Shown: one piece after another, positions 35,601 through 44,689 of the stretch | Numbering within the stretch: position 1 is the stretch's first letter | How the letters are laid out: every line of letters starts with the position of its first letter | Source of the DNA: Chimonanthus salicifolius | Taxonomy: Eukaryota > Streptophyta > Magnoliopsida > Laurales > Calycanthaceae | Assembly: GCA_013350335.1 (NCBI GenBank) | Contig: CM023538.1 | Location: 46,866,201-46,930,200, forward strand | DNA length: 64,000 nt | Direction of reading: 5' to 3' | Position numbers and translations under genes: made by a program | The notes under the pieces: generated by a model | Seen by the model: only the letters and a program-made list of their open reading frames with translations | What the model was told of the DNA's origin: nothing | Databases searched by the model: none

Positions 35601-36332
35601 CATAGACAGTATCATATCCTCAGGTTGAGGACCAGATATTTGTTAAGATATATTAAAATATGTTATTTATATTATGATTAGATTATCTTTGATTGTAAAT
35701 GGTTGTGGGAGATTATCAATATCTCTCAATTAGGAAATTAGGATCATCATAAAGAAGCAAGATCTAACACCCCACCCCAAAAAACAAAAAAAAATCATGA
35801 GTAGAATCAATAGTAATGAAGAGATTCCAGTGATATTTGCTTAAAATGCAATAAACTGAAGTGTCCAATTAGCTCTCGACAAGCTCAGAGAATTATCAAC
35901 AAAATCCACCATAAGTGCCTTGGTTATATGAAAATAAGACTAAAAGTTTTCTTACTGAGTATAGAAGTAAAAGATGCCACCTCCATCAACAACAGTATTT
36001 GCAGTGAGCAATGCCAAGAGTACAAGAAATGCAACGAACCGAAAGGCTAGGAGCCAAGCGGGATGGATTTCTTTCAGACATGGCCTCCAAGATTCATACA
36101 CATTCAAATAATTCCCTGCTTCTTGATTGTTCTCTCTTCTTCCATGTCTTATGGCACTGGAACCTCCATATTTCCATATCAAGAACATTGAGGCAATCAT
36201 TGATGACAGGACCCAAATTGCACTGACCAGAACTCTCCAATTCAACCAATAAACTGAGGTGGTTGCATCAGCAGTCATGAATGGCTGCCAAGAAGTTTTA
36301 GAAGATCCTGCTACCAAATCCATGGAGATCAT
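17548..36332 (-). CDS. Polytopic membrane protein, At1g10660-like family, split over 18.8 kb
   Basis: Minus-strand gene whose conserved pieces match the plant membrane-protein family of Arabidopsis At1g10660/At1g70505 (recalled as distantly related to animal Rolling stone); its biochemical role is unknown. Exons: 36332-35956, 34422-34389, 34233-34036, 31711-31622, an unclear one near 30165-30115, then 30012-29921, 23717-23670 and 17680-17548. Borders are GT-AG and phases agree. Membrane segments visible: [44 protein letters not shown] with [43 protein letters not shown] and [19 protein letters not shown]. Introns hold a 5.8-kb copia, LINE remnants and a hairpin repeat. An in-frame TGA lies in exon 3 (34120-34122), so this copy may be a pseudogene or a non-functional allele. 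Confidence 0.8.
20075..21149. repeat. Array of GGTTCGGCCAT hairpins
   Basis: Four perfect inverted repeats with 11-bp arms, GGTTCGGCCAT and ATGGCCGAACC, separated by exactly five bases, at 20576-20602, 20685-20711, 20861-20887 and 21123-21149. The loops are GAAGT, GTGGT, GTTGT and GGAGT, all of form GNNGT. Weaker versions lie at 20075-20096, 20154-20184 and 20383-20412. The sequence between them is not conserved, so the arms seem to be kept while spacers drift. Confidence 0.85.
21450..21605 (+). repeat. 78-bp tandem duplication
   Basis: Two units of 78 bp (21450-21527, 21528-21605), each starting CCGGAGGCCACACTCCGTCG and continuing through GGCGTCCGAAAGACCA and GATGATGAGAAT. A few substitutions separate them. 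No coding role is evident. Confidence 0.8.
22325..23124 (+). mobile_element. L1-type LINE 3' remnant with poly(A)
   Basis: Plus-strand ORF2 tail: [20 protein letters not shown] (end of the zinc-finger/RVT-linked region), then RNase H remains [33 protein letters not shown] and ANGIVDF. Stops interrupt it. It ends with an A run at 23111-23124. A 25-base G run interrupts it near 22582-22606. It lies antisense in the last intron of the membrane-protein gene. Confidence 0.7.
22582..22606 (+). repeat. Poly(G) tract of 25
   Basis: An uninterrupted run of 25 G preceded by TTTTTTTTTGGGGGGG and AGAGA. Runs this long are rare in plant DNA and are prone to sequencing error, so the exact length is uncertain. 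Confidence 0.8.
23506..23625 (+). repeat. Possible tRNA-derived SINE fragment
   Basis: GTTGCATTGGTTAGG looks like an A box and GGGTTCGTGCTCCC like a B box, about 45 bases apart, followed by a short A-rich end. Only one copy is seen in the window, so this is a weak call. Confidence 0.3.
23670..23717 (-). CDS. Membrane protein exon [15 protein letters not shown]
   Basis: 48 bp with acceptor TTCTTACAG and donor CTAAG|GTGTGT on the minus strand. The first base completes a Trp codon begun at 29921; it encodes [15 protein letters not shown], then two bases of Arg. This is a highly conserved block of the family. The copia element lies between this exon and the previous one. Confidence 0.82.
23955..24084 (-). 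repeat. Copia 3' LTR (130 bp)
   Basis: On the minus strand it begins TGTTGAATATTTTATACC and ends CCTAAATTTTAAGT. It is about 25 bp shorter than its partner because of one internal deletion (or insertion in the partner). The terminal dinucleotides are TG...GT, not the usual TG...CA. Confidence 0.85.
24197..28422 (-). pseudogene. Copia gag-pol polyprotein, broken
   Basis: Minus strand, in copia order. Gag runs from the ATG at 28422, with a stop at codon 41 (28300-28302), to about 27770 ([17 protein letters not shown]). A zinc knuckle [14 protein letters not shown] follows a frame change near 27.77 kb. Protease is [13 protein letters not shown] (about 27.4 kb); integrase fragment is [20 protein letters not shown] (26.8 kb). 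RT includes [20 protein letters not shown] (25.6 kb), [20 protein letters not shown] and the catalytic YVDDM (about 25.06 kb). RNase H includes [17 protein letters not shown] and [20 protein letters not shown], ending at 24197. Several stops and frameshifts make it inactive. Confidence 0.88.
28423..29629 (-). other. Copia untranslated leader
   Basis: About 1.2 kb between the 5' LTR and gag, more GC-rich than its surroundings, with repeated GATCTG/CAGATC-type words. Open frames here (for example 28581-29096) have no domain and are most likely chance. Confidence 0.6.
29630..29784 (-). repeat. Copia 5' LTR (155 bp)
   Basis: Pairs with 23955-24084 and is near-identical outside one 25-bp indel. 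It is followed on the minus strand by the primer-binding region TGGCATCACAGCTAGGG. Confidence 0.88.
29921..30012 (-). CDS. Membrane protein exon [10 protein letters not shown]
   Basis: Acceptor CTCTTTCAG, then CAATTCCCTTGGTTC. It encodes [20 protein letters not shown] and [10 protein letters not shown] and ends TG|GTACAC in phase 2, matching the exon at 23717. This is one membrane segment of the family. Confidence 0.83.
30115..30165 (-). CDS. Unclear exon of the membrane protein (ends ALNCL)
   Basis: The family should have a short exon ending LGDTALNSL or similar before QFPWFR. On the minus strand a donor TTG|GTGAGT at 30115/30114 closes a reading SALNCL in phase 0, and the 100-bp intron that follows has a good acceptor. 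Upstream of SALNCL the sequence does not match the family. Either the exon starts at an AG near 30134 (a 19-bp microexon needing another exon upstream) or it is degraded. The start is uncertain. Confidence 0.35.
30985..31345 (+). mobile_element. RTE-type LINE fragment
   Basis: The plus strand reads as the C-terminus of an RTE-clade LINE with stops: [20 protein letters not shown] (compare the usual RWFGHVQRRP block) followed by a GRVE..K tail. It lies antisense in an intron of the membrane-protein gene. No ends were found. Confidence 0.55.
31622..31711 (-). CDS. Membrane protein exon [14 protein letters not shown]
   Basis: 30 codons in phase 0 at both ends: [20 protein letters not shown], then [10 protein letters not shown]. 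Acceptor GTAAACAG, donor GTAAGT. This is a strongly conserved family segment with one membrane helix. Confidence 0.84.
31712..34035 (-). other. Intron of the membrane-protein gene
   Basis: 2.3 kb without a recognised coding segment. The part at about 33320-33600 (CATCATCATCATC followed by CT-rich sequence with CTACCTCTCCTCC) resembles a dispersed repeat, but I cannot assign it to a family. Confidence 0.4.
34036..34233 (-). CDS. Membrane protein exon 3 with in-frame TGA
   Basis: 198 bp in phase 0, with acceptor TTTATAG and donor CAG|GTAGCT. It reads [20 protein letters not shown], then [17 protein letters not shown], then TGA at 34120-34122, then [10 protein letters not shown] and [14 protein letters not shown]. 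The part after the stop matches the expected helix (family AGxWGYxFQIIFQ), so homology continues through the stop in the same frame. CGA to TGA by one transition would explain it. Confidence 0.8.
34389..34422 (-). CDS. Membrane protein exon 2 (34 bp)
   Basis: Small exon between acceptor TTTTTACAG and donor GGG|GTACGT. The first G completes Gln; it then encodes [11 protein letters not shown], the start of the third membrane segment. The phase fits both neighbours. Confidence 0.8.
34423..35955 (-). other. Intron 1 of the membrane-protein gene
   Basis: About 1.5 kb, AT-rich, with an A-rich low-complexity run near 35260-35300. No coding segment or transposon end seen. Confidence 0.4.
35956..36332 (-). 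CDS. Membrane protein first coding exon
   Basis: From ATG 36332 (or ATG 36323, giving MDLVAGSS, which fits the family's short N-terminus better) to the donor ACTCA|GTAAGA. It contains [20 protein letters not shown], the hallmark start of the family, then two membrane segments ([19 protein letters not shown], and [13 protein letters not shown] near the end) and [10 protein letters not shown]. It ends two bases into the Gln codon. Confidence 0.87.
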
Positions 36333-37566
36333 TTTCTTGTTTCAACTATAATTCTTAATACATTGTTGGTTCTTTTCCAATCATGAGAAAAGGGAATGTG
36401 AATGACCGAAACTCAATAAACAAAACCAATAGAAGAGTGACATAGCGAAAGCTAACTACATTGAAAGCAAAAGACACAGAACATATTAGGGATGTGTTTA
36501 ATTAGAAAAATAAAATAGAGAGATCAAAATAATAAAATTTAAAGGGTCAAACAATAATTTTACTAAAATGCTGGAAGGAAAAGGAAAACTAGGATTTGTC
36601 AAAATAGATAAGGAGATTAAGCAGAAGAAAGAGAAGAAGAAAAAGGTGTAAGATTTCTAATCTCTTAAAAGATCATAGATGTCTCAACCAAATCTCTAAG
36701 CGGCCTCATAACCAGCAAAATCCAAAAATCCTAAAAGGTAAGACAATTCCACTCCATTTTCTTTTAGATAATTTTTTTTACTACAACCAAGAAGTGGATT
36801 CCAAGTTTAATTCAATATCTCAAACCGTTTGTTTCCTGCTAAAAGAAGAAAAATCCAACAACCTAAGAACTCAACAGCTCCACCATAATCACCATAGAAG
36901 GAGAAAAGCTAAACTCATGTCTCAGTGTCTACTTTAAAAGATACTTCATCAATATTGTTTCAAGCAACTGGACCCAGGAATAGAGATCAATGAGAAAGGC
37001 CAAACCATGTACAGTTTTCAGTTCTTAACTCCTTTGGAAGTATAAAAGTTAATTTTCTGATTAAAACATTCAACTCCTCAGCAGAGAATACATGCTGAAG
37101 GCAAAAGAGACAAAACAAAGTGCAAATCCAAGAGCCTAATTCAAAATACACTTCAAATGCATTACTACATACAAGTAGACACCATAAACAGATAACATCA
37201 ACCAAAAAGAAAGAAACCCAGATCAAATTTTCATCTCTGAATTCCTTCGAAAAAAAATCAAATGATAATTTTGTCAATTGGGAGTAATAAGCTCCAACTC
37301 CGTAACACAGCCAACATGAAGATTAGCATAATAATGCATGGCATTTAGCATTAGATCCCAACTTTAAAGTGGATTTTCAACAGAAAAAGATAGAACAATT
37401 AATTAACAAAATAAGTAAAGAAGAAGCTAATTTCAGAAAAGTAAGGTTGTTGCTCACAAGAAAAAAACTCGCAATCCAAACGCAAGATGCTTTGCTTCTT
37501 TGCTTTGAAGAGAGTAAAGGAAAGAGAGAACGACAAAGAAGGGATACTTTCAGAATAAGCTGCCCT

Positions 37567-37602
<36 letters not shown>
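37567..37602 (+). repeat. (TC)n microsatellite
   Basis: About 17 uninterrupted TC units. On the minus strand it is a GA run about 1.2 kb upstream of the membrane-protein start. GA runs are common in plant promoters and 5' UTRs, so a role there is possible but unproven. Confidence 0.85.
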
Positions 37603-37604
<2 letters not shown>

Positions 37605-38089
37605 GCATGAAAAATGGAGGATTTTGCCAACTTTGTTCCCCTACAACAGTCGATTTACTTCTTTTTGTTTACTTGTCAAGAGAAACGGAGAGAATTGTCT
37701 CATGATCACGAAGATTTTCTATTGGTTAGAAATAAGATTGCCTCGATGTGTTGTCAATGTTTAGATTCTGTCGGAAGAACAGGTAATTCTTGACATTAAA
37801 GAGGAAACGTGGCATGCCTCAGTTTTAGAATGTGAGGAAACGTGGTATTAAAATTTTGTTAGAGTTGGATACTTAATGTATGAATCTATATCCTAAGATT
37901 CAGTTCGTATAGTTGGTAAAATAAAATTATATACTGATGTTGAAGATTATATATATTTCAACTATCACAAAATTTAGTGGCATTAGAGCTTTTCGGAAAA
38001 TTGGATTCTAAATCGTCTCTTTATATTAATATTATCAATTGAAAAAAAAAAAAAACAACGGTTGAAGGATAGAAATATCACTATTTCTT

Positions 38090-38465
38090 GATATCAGCCG
38101 ATATCTCGTATCTTGGATATCGGCCGATATCATTCTCTCTCTCTTCTTTTTTACTTTTTGAAAATATTGGAATTTTTATTTTTTTCTAATTTAAAAAAAA
38201 AAAAATTGGAAACTTAAATATCGGGCGATATTTTGATTGATATGTATTCAATATCGGCTGCGATATCACCTTGGCTCCCATCTTTTTTCAATTTTTTTCA
38301 AATCGCCAATATTAATAGATATCGACGATATCATGACCATTATATCAGTCGATATCGCTTATATATATACACTGTACGATCGATACAGATTGTATTAGTT
38401 AATACATATCGAATTTAAAAATCCAATATGTATTAATTGATACGAAACATATGGGCCGATATTAT
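38090..38465. repeat. Palindrome-rich ATCGGCCGATAT repeat
   Basis: Several near-palindromic words based on GATATCGGCCGATATC recur: ATCAGCCGATATC, ATATCGGCCGATATC, ATATCGGGCGATAT, ATATCGGCTGCGATATC, CAGTCGATATCG and GGGCCGATATTA. They are separated by AT-rich spacers. A weaker version lies at 42950-43010. It looks like a dispersed satellite-like repeat of unknown type. Confidence 0.6.
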
Positions 38466-40138
38466 TATTATCCTCCAATCACCAGTGAGTTGGGCAATAG
38501 CAATTGGCAAGAATGAGTTGTTGAGTTTTCTGAGTTGTGGTAAGTCGGGAAAGTAGCAACTCTCTACCTATGTGGGCCCTTTGCCTGTGTGATATGGTTA
38601 AGCCGAGGACAGATTTGGGTTTAAGTGGGGTAGATTGTGATATCCCATGTCTAATAACTCCAGGCCCAATAGCATTAAGTGCTTAGAGAGAGACCGAGAG
38701 ATTCCATGGGCGTGTGTGTTTGAAGAGAAAAGTCCCACATCGCACAGGGACTAGAAATATGGGGGAAATATAAGAAGAGCACCCTCCACCTAGCACAACA
38801 TGTTTTGGTCCAACAGAAGACTTGGGCTTAGTGCAAAGGTACGAGGGTTTTTTTTAGCCAAAGTGAACAATATTGTGTTAGTGGAGCAAGTCGTTAAATA
38901 TACTACTAAATGGAAAAAGAGAGATGAGTTCATTTAAAAGGTCATTATTTGAATATGAGGCCCTCCAAACATCACTTTGATCAAACTAATTAAGTCATAT
39001 TTTTTAATACTGTAAACTTCAAAAATAAAATAAATAATTTAATTGATAAATTCTATGCAAAAGTGTCACTGCATACACCAGTGTCCAGGTGGTCATTTGA
39101 TGGGAAGATGTGAAAGCCTACGTTAGATGGTTCTCTTTTCTTCATTTATGGTTACAATTGCATCAAAGGAAATTTTTAGATGATTTTCAACCTAAGTATA
39201 TTTTTTCAGCTTATAATGATATTTTGGTCCCTTTTAAGGGACCGAATTTTCCACAAAAAATTTAGTAATAACGGCTATTTTGGCCGATATTTAATTCTAA
39301 TTAAAATTCAAAAAGTAAACTGGCTGAAAATTCTGAGGAGAGGCTGAAATTTCTTCTACCTTCAGCTTGGTACACTAATTCTAGCATTAATTTTTTTTTC
39401 AAATTTTCTGATTTCTTAAATTTCCAAAAATCTAAATGCATTACAAAGAAAATACCAGCCATAATTATTAAAGGTAATTCCGGGTGGTCCTCAAGTACCC
39501 AATACAAAATTGGAATCTGAAGTTGGGTTTAACTTTAAAATGAATAAAACAAAACATCTTTTGTAAAAAAAAAATAATATAATAATCTCTTTTAAAATTT
39601 TAAATGTACTGGAATTTGATATAAAGTTTTTGTCAGAAAATAAGAAATTATGCAAATAAGTATCTTTTATGGAAAATATGTTTATCATCGTCACAGTCAA
39701 AACTTCATAAAAAATATGTTTCTTAATAATATATAAATAAAAATGTGAATTTAAAAAATAACCCTGAAGTAATGAAAACAAAAAGGCAATGAGGACATGT
39801 CACATAAAGACCAATAGCTGTACAAATCCAAAAGATTCTCATGAAGTCATGAGTAGGAATTGCACACACGATCTTAGTCAGAAATGGTTATTTAGATTAA
39901 ATGAGTGTAACAATTGAAAGAAAAATTGTCAAATTTATTCTACTAACCATTACGGTTTCCTTCTGCAGTAGAACATTCTTGTGTTCCGACACAGAAACAG
40001 TGACATGAATTTCTTTTAAAAAAAAATTGGATATGAAAACATTAAAAATATAAATGAGTATTAAATAAAGAGGATTTCTCTAATCCGTCATGCACTTTTT
40101 TTGACGAACATGTCTAGACTTTGTAGTACACCCCACTA

Positions 40139-40281
40139 ATTCTTGGAGCATATGTAAATCTCTCTACCTACATATCGTATAATTCTACGGGGAGTGGCCC
40201 TTTAGAGTAGAATGACAATTGAATTTAAAATTCCCACTTACTGAGATGGGTTTATGACTATTACTCCAATCCTTTTAGGTT
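40139..40281 (-). repeat. SINE-like repeat, family B, copy 2
   Basis: Homologous to 1434-1579 in the same orientation: minus strand AACCTAAAAGGATTGGAGTA at the head and AGGTAGAGAG in the body. The B-box region is degraded (AATTCAATTGTC). The copies have diverged considerably. Confidence 0.45.
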
Positions 40282-40910
40282 CTAATGCATCATGATTTAC
40301 TGCATTTTTTTTCAAATCCTTGTTTAGATTAGAGAGCTAATTTGATTATTATATTTGAAGATAGAATGCAAATACAACTTATGTGAATAAAATGAAATAA
40401 AAGAGAGAGAGAGATGTTTACCTTTGAAATGGTTGATGTTCATAGTTGGTGGGCTTGTGATCAGAATGAGAGTTCAGTTTCATCCCGAAATCTAAAATAT
40501 CAGTCTTGAAATTTTTCAATCTAATTTTTATTTTTTCACACTCAAGTATTGGTTGAAAGATTTCTCCTGTTTGAAATTGGTAATTGTGACTGAGAGTTGG
40601 CGAAGAGGATGAGTGATTGAATGATTTGATATAGCAGCTAGCTAGTATTGGAACATAATTCAAGCGTGACATGGTATGCAATAGGAAGAAGGTAAAGTAC
40701 ACGCATCAATAACAACCGTATACGTCAATGACACGCTCTCCAACTCTCTAAGCTAAGGAACTAAATGTCCATGTTAAGAAACTGAGTCAGTCTTGACACA
40801 ATTTGACTCGAACAGACTCTAGTCGACTCGATTGATCCTTGTTGGACAATAGTGTAGACTTCGTTCCAAAAACTCGAACTAATCAAATGTCATATTGAAC
40901 CTAAATTGTG

Positions 40911-41113
40911 TAGTGATCTGAATACCATCAAAATTAGTTAGCGTACATTAAATGAATTTTTTTTCAAAAAATCTATTTTACTCTCAACTTCACTACTTTC
41001 TCCACATTTTTCGAGACCTTCCCATAATAAAATTGAGAGTAAAATGGAATTTTTGAAAAGAAAGTTTTCATTTGATATATGTGGACTAATTTTGGTAATG
41101 TACGGATCACTAT
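40911..41113. mobile_element. Foldback MITE with long inverted repeats
   Basis: The left arm (from TAGTGATCTGAATACC through TTTTACTCTCAAC) matches the reverse complement of the right arm (TAGTGATCCGTACATTACC through TTTTACTCTCAAT) over about 80 bp with substitutions, around a 30-bp loop. It is non-coding. The exact outer ends and target duplication are not clear. Confidence 0.6.
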
Positions 41114-41611
41114 CCAGACCCAAATCGTATTAGTGGGATGATCATAACCTTCATTTTCATGAAATTATATGATGTATTGTTTCATTGTCAATCAACCAAT
41201 TAGATCAAATAATCTCCTCGGGTTTAATATCCAATGCACTGGGCATTGAAAGCTTAGATTAATATATTTGAGGTAGTGATTTCGTCTATCACTTTACTTG
41301 ATAACAAGGTTTCTCAGTGATTTCGTATATTCATAAATTACTCTCACATCCATATGGGACGAGAATATCTATGTTATATTAAAAAAAGCTCAAATTTAAT
41401 AAAACACAAAATAAAAAAAGCTGAAAATCCCATGTAAGAAAGATAGTGCAAACTGAGCACTATCCATGCTAAAATAGATAATAAATACTTAAAGTCATAT
41501 GTTGATATCCAACAATATATCTCACTTGTGCGATATCTCCTAATTTAAAATAATTTTATGGTAGTATGATAAAGAACATATAATGATAAATATTAGAGGT
41601 TATTACTCATA

Positions 41612-41800
41612 TGGGTGTAATTCAACTGGTTACCTCCAATCTCAAGAAGCGGGAGGTTACGGGTTCGAGTCTTCCTTAGCGTATCCTAGGGGCAGTGGAC
41701 TCATCCGTAGGGGTTTTACGCTTGATATCCTGCGGTTTCCCACCATATTTATCCGAATTCAAAGCCCGATCCAAAATTTTATTTGCATCTAATACAATAC
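41612..41800 (+). mobile_element. tRNA-derived SINE, family A, copy 2
   Basis: Starts GGGTGTAATTCAACTGG with B box GGGTTCGAGTC, then GGGGCAGTGG and a GGTTTCCCACC block. These match the same landmarks in the same order as the copy at 1976-2183, in opposite orientation. Confidence 0.68.
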
Positions 41801-43510
41801 TTCTTTGCCATTTGCTTCTTTTCAAGTGACTTTTGGTCTCATCTAATAGAGTGATCTTTTTTTAATAGTAAAGGTGTATTAGGTTAGTCTAGAGCCAAAT
41901 TCAAGATCTTTACTTTAATTTCTAAACCTTAGATCAAATGAATTACCCATCAAAATAATTTAATCAGGGAGTTCAAATACAAGACCAGATTGGCTCGTTT
42001 GGCATTCCTAACTTTAAAACAGCATGAAAGAGTGAAAATGTTATCTTGATTTGGCCGATTTCATTTATAAAGCTACCCAATATGGAAACTTCCTTAGTTT
42101 GTGAAGTAACAGGGTTTAGTGCTTGTGCTTCCTGGAACAAGAAACTTGGATGATGTTTATAACAGTGATCATAAGTTCATAGGGACATATCATATCGATG
42201 ACACCTCTCTTTTCTGCAATTTTTTTTTTTGTTTTGGAAAAATATTAAAAAATAATAAAAAATAATAAAAAATAGAAAAAAATGAAAAATCTATGGTCAA
42301 AATATTCCTTTTAAAATAAGGAGTTTTAGCGCTTTTAGAGTCAAATTTTTAATACTAATAAAGTATTTTAAAAATATCTTAAAACTTTGAAAAATATCTA
42401 AATTTTTATAAATTATGAGATTTAAAAAACACCAAATATAAAATTCATGTTCTCAAATATCCCCTAGTAACATGCATTTTCATTATAATTTTTTTTGAGT
42501 TCCATAAAAATAACTGAATATTAGAAAAATTAGACAAACACTCCAAAAACTATATGAATCAAAACATTTGTATACAATTTCATTCATTTCTTTTCATAAA
42601 AACTCAAAAATGAAAATTATCTTAAATCAAGTTTTTAGAAATTCTTAGAAAATCACACACCTTACAAACTATTGAATGACATTAACACATCTCCATTGAA
42701 TTCTATAAGTATTAAATATTGTTTCATTAAATTATTTTCATAAAAAACTTAAAATTTGAAATTATCTTAGAGCCGAAATTCAAAAAAATGAGAAAAATAA
42801 CTAAAAAAACTCAAAATTTGCATAACTTCTTGTTAAACCTTTTTAAATATGAAAAGAAAATAGAAAAACTAAAAAATTGGTCCAAATGTTTCTTTAAATT
42901 AAAAAACCACCATCGAACCAAAACAAAAGATAAAGTGATCGTAGGATTGATTCGATACGTATCAACAACCATGTATCGGTCGATAACTTCATCCTAGATA
43001 TCTGATGATAGCATAAAACAATAATATTGTATCATTTCTTTCTTGGGACCATCCATACTCAGATCGTTCTAATGCACCTGGCCAAGCTCACATCAAAGCT
43101 ATTGTCGAACCCAATTTATTTGTGGTCAACTTTTTTCACTCAGTGCTAATAATCAATAAAAATAAAAACCACTCCAATCTGCATATCCAAATCACCTGAT
43201 CACAACTGTAAAGCATTCGATGGTTGAGAGTTGAGACTACTTAAACCTATGAGGGTTTCAATTGTCAAGTGGATCGATTTGAATGGAAACCATTTCTCAT
43301 TACATGGTAAATCTAAAAGGGGTCATATGCAACCACTTTATTCTAACCATTTCAGCTTTGGCTTGGAAAATGAAATGTTGTACGAAAATGGGCCACCATT
43401 TAGTGATTAATATCAAATGGTTAGTGTATCTGGCACATTTCGACTGTTGAAAGAGGCAGTCAATCCAAGTAGACATGTGGGACTCTGTTACACACTCAAA
43501 AGGTGATTAG

Positions 43511-43549
43511 TCCCTCTCCCTCTCCCTCTCCCTCTCCCTCTCCCTCTCT
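43511..43549 (+). repeat. (TCCCTC)n microsatellite
   Basis: About six uninterrupted hexamers of TCCCTC. It lies about 290 bp beyond the stop codon of the gene at 43835, in its likely 3' flank. Confidence 0.85.
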
Positions 43550-43834
43550 TCTATAAAGTACATAACATGAACTTCACTTCGGCCCATATATATGATTGCA
43601 TGTAAAAGGAAAAATCATTTAATCAAATTCCACACAAAAAAATTGCACAGGACCCTGATTATATATGTAACATATAAATTTGATGGGAACAGTATCCTAC
43701 TCCTGCAAAACTAAAAGAAAAAGCTTCAACACTTGGGAAGATTGCCTGAAAGTGAAAGAAACGAACTTGCCTGCTTTTCTTTCTCACAGTGAAGATGTAT
43801 CCCTCTTGCCATCGACTTTCAAATATGCGTGGAA

Positions 43835-43969
43835 TCAGTTGCCATGAGGCCTCTCTCTAGGGACATCATCAGTATCATCTCCCATTGTGGAGAGAGAAAA
43901 AGGAGCAATTGCAACGTTGAAAGTAGATGACCCTCTGTCTATATTATGTGTCATCTCAAAATCACCTTC
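43835..43969 (-). CDS. Terminal exon of unrecognised gene
   Basis: 44 residues and stop, beginning EGDFEMTHNIDRG and ending DDVPRERPHGN. The acceptor AG is at 43971-43970. The balanced composition in an AT-rich setting, together with the matching phase, supports coding. Confidence 0.58.
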   Translation of the reverse strand, partial: EGDFEMTHNIDRGSSTFNVAIAPFSLSTMGDDTDDVPRERPHGN

Positions 43970-44302
43970 CTGCCTCGTACAAATAACATAGATTGGCAAT
44001 CTAAATCAAAGAAAAGCAAAATAAAAATCATGAAAAGCCCTATGGTAATAAAGAAATGCAGAATGGAAGAATGACATGTACAAGCATGCATGCAGTACAT
44101 GATGAAAAAATACATGCACAACCATGGAAGGTGTGTGTGTGGAAGGGAAGAATATGAAAAATGAAATGCTGAAGCCTGCTGAAGTTGAATGTACTATGTG
44201 ACTGAATTGGGTACAACTCACCGGATCTAGTCTTCGTTGAAGCTGATCAACTAAACTTGGTGAAATTTGTGACTTTTTCCAAGGAGTGTTCCCAACAAAT
44301 TG
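43835..44302 (-). CDS. Last two exons of an unrecognised minus-strand gene
   Basis: Two exons in phase 0 joined by a 252-bp GT-AG intron. Exon 44302-44222 (acceptor CTTCTTTCAG, donor CCG|GTGAGT) encodes QFVGNTPWKKSQISPSLVDQ, then LQRRLDP; it is the only open frame of the three. Exon 43969-43835 (acceptor GAGGCAG) encodes EGDFEMTHNIDRGSSTFNVA, then IAPFSLSTMGDDTDDVPRER and PHGN before TGA 43835-43837. The tail is hydrophilic and acidic then basic, with no membrane segment. I do not recognise the family. Upstream exons are not found before the gypsy remnant at 44690, so the gene probably continues beyond the transposon nest, with an intron of at least 19 kb, or is truncated. Confidence 0.6.
44222..44302 (-). 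CDS. Penultimate exon of unrecognised gene
   Basis: 27 codons, QFVGNTPWKKSQISPSLVDQ then LQRRLDP. The polypyrimidine-rich acceptor CTTCTTTCAG and consensus donor GTGAGT support splicing. Confidence 0.6.
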
Positions 44303-44689
44303 CTGAAAGAAGTTAATGTTGTTGGTTTATGAGCATTCAAGTGTGGCTTTACATCTTCACAGATAACGTGTTTATGGTAATGGATAATAGGTGTTTGAAC
44401 TTAGAAATCAATACTTGATTGTAGATTGAAATGAATAGCTTTGGCTTCTATTTTGCAAGTTAGTTGAAATTTGAAATTTAAAATTTAAAATGATGACCAC
44501 GATGATTATGATGTATTTGATATCTTACCTAATCCTTGGGGGTGTATTTTCATGTTACTCAAGGCATATGGAATTTATTTTGATCATTAATTATGAATGT
44601 ATAATCTATGAATAAACATTTAAATTTAATTAACTAATCTACAGGGTCACCTAGTCGGCTCAACCTGGTAACTGGATTTGCCAAACTAC

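Larger units (their letters stand above)
36333..43834. other. Intergenic stretch with repeats
   Basis: Holds the promoter side of the membrane-protein gene and several repeats: a (TC)n run at 37567-37602, ATCGGCCGATAT-rich DNA at 38090-38465, a possible LTR start TGTGATATCCCATGTC at 38636, SINEs at 40139 and 41612, and a foldback MITE at 40911. No coding gene seen. The rest is AT-rich. Confidence 0.45.

Noticed and set aside
37369..37764. 131-codon plus-strand frame with a Leu-Ser run
   Set aside because: The run is a TC microsatellite read in frame; nothing else in it resembles a known protein.
43511..43549. CRISPR-like or other functional array
   Set aside because: It is a simple TCCCTC microsatellite without spacers, and the window is plant nuclear DNA.
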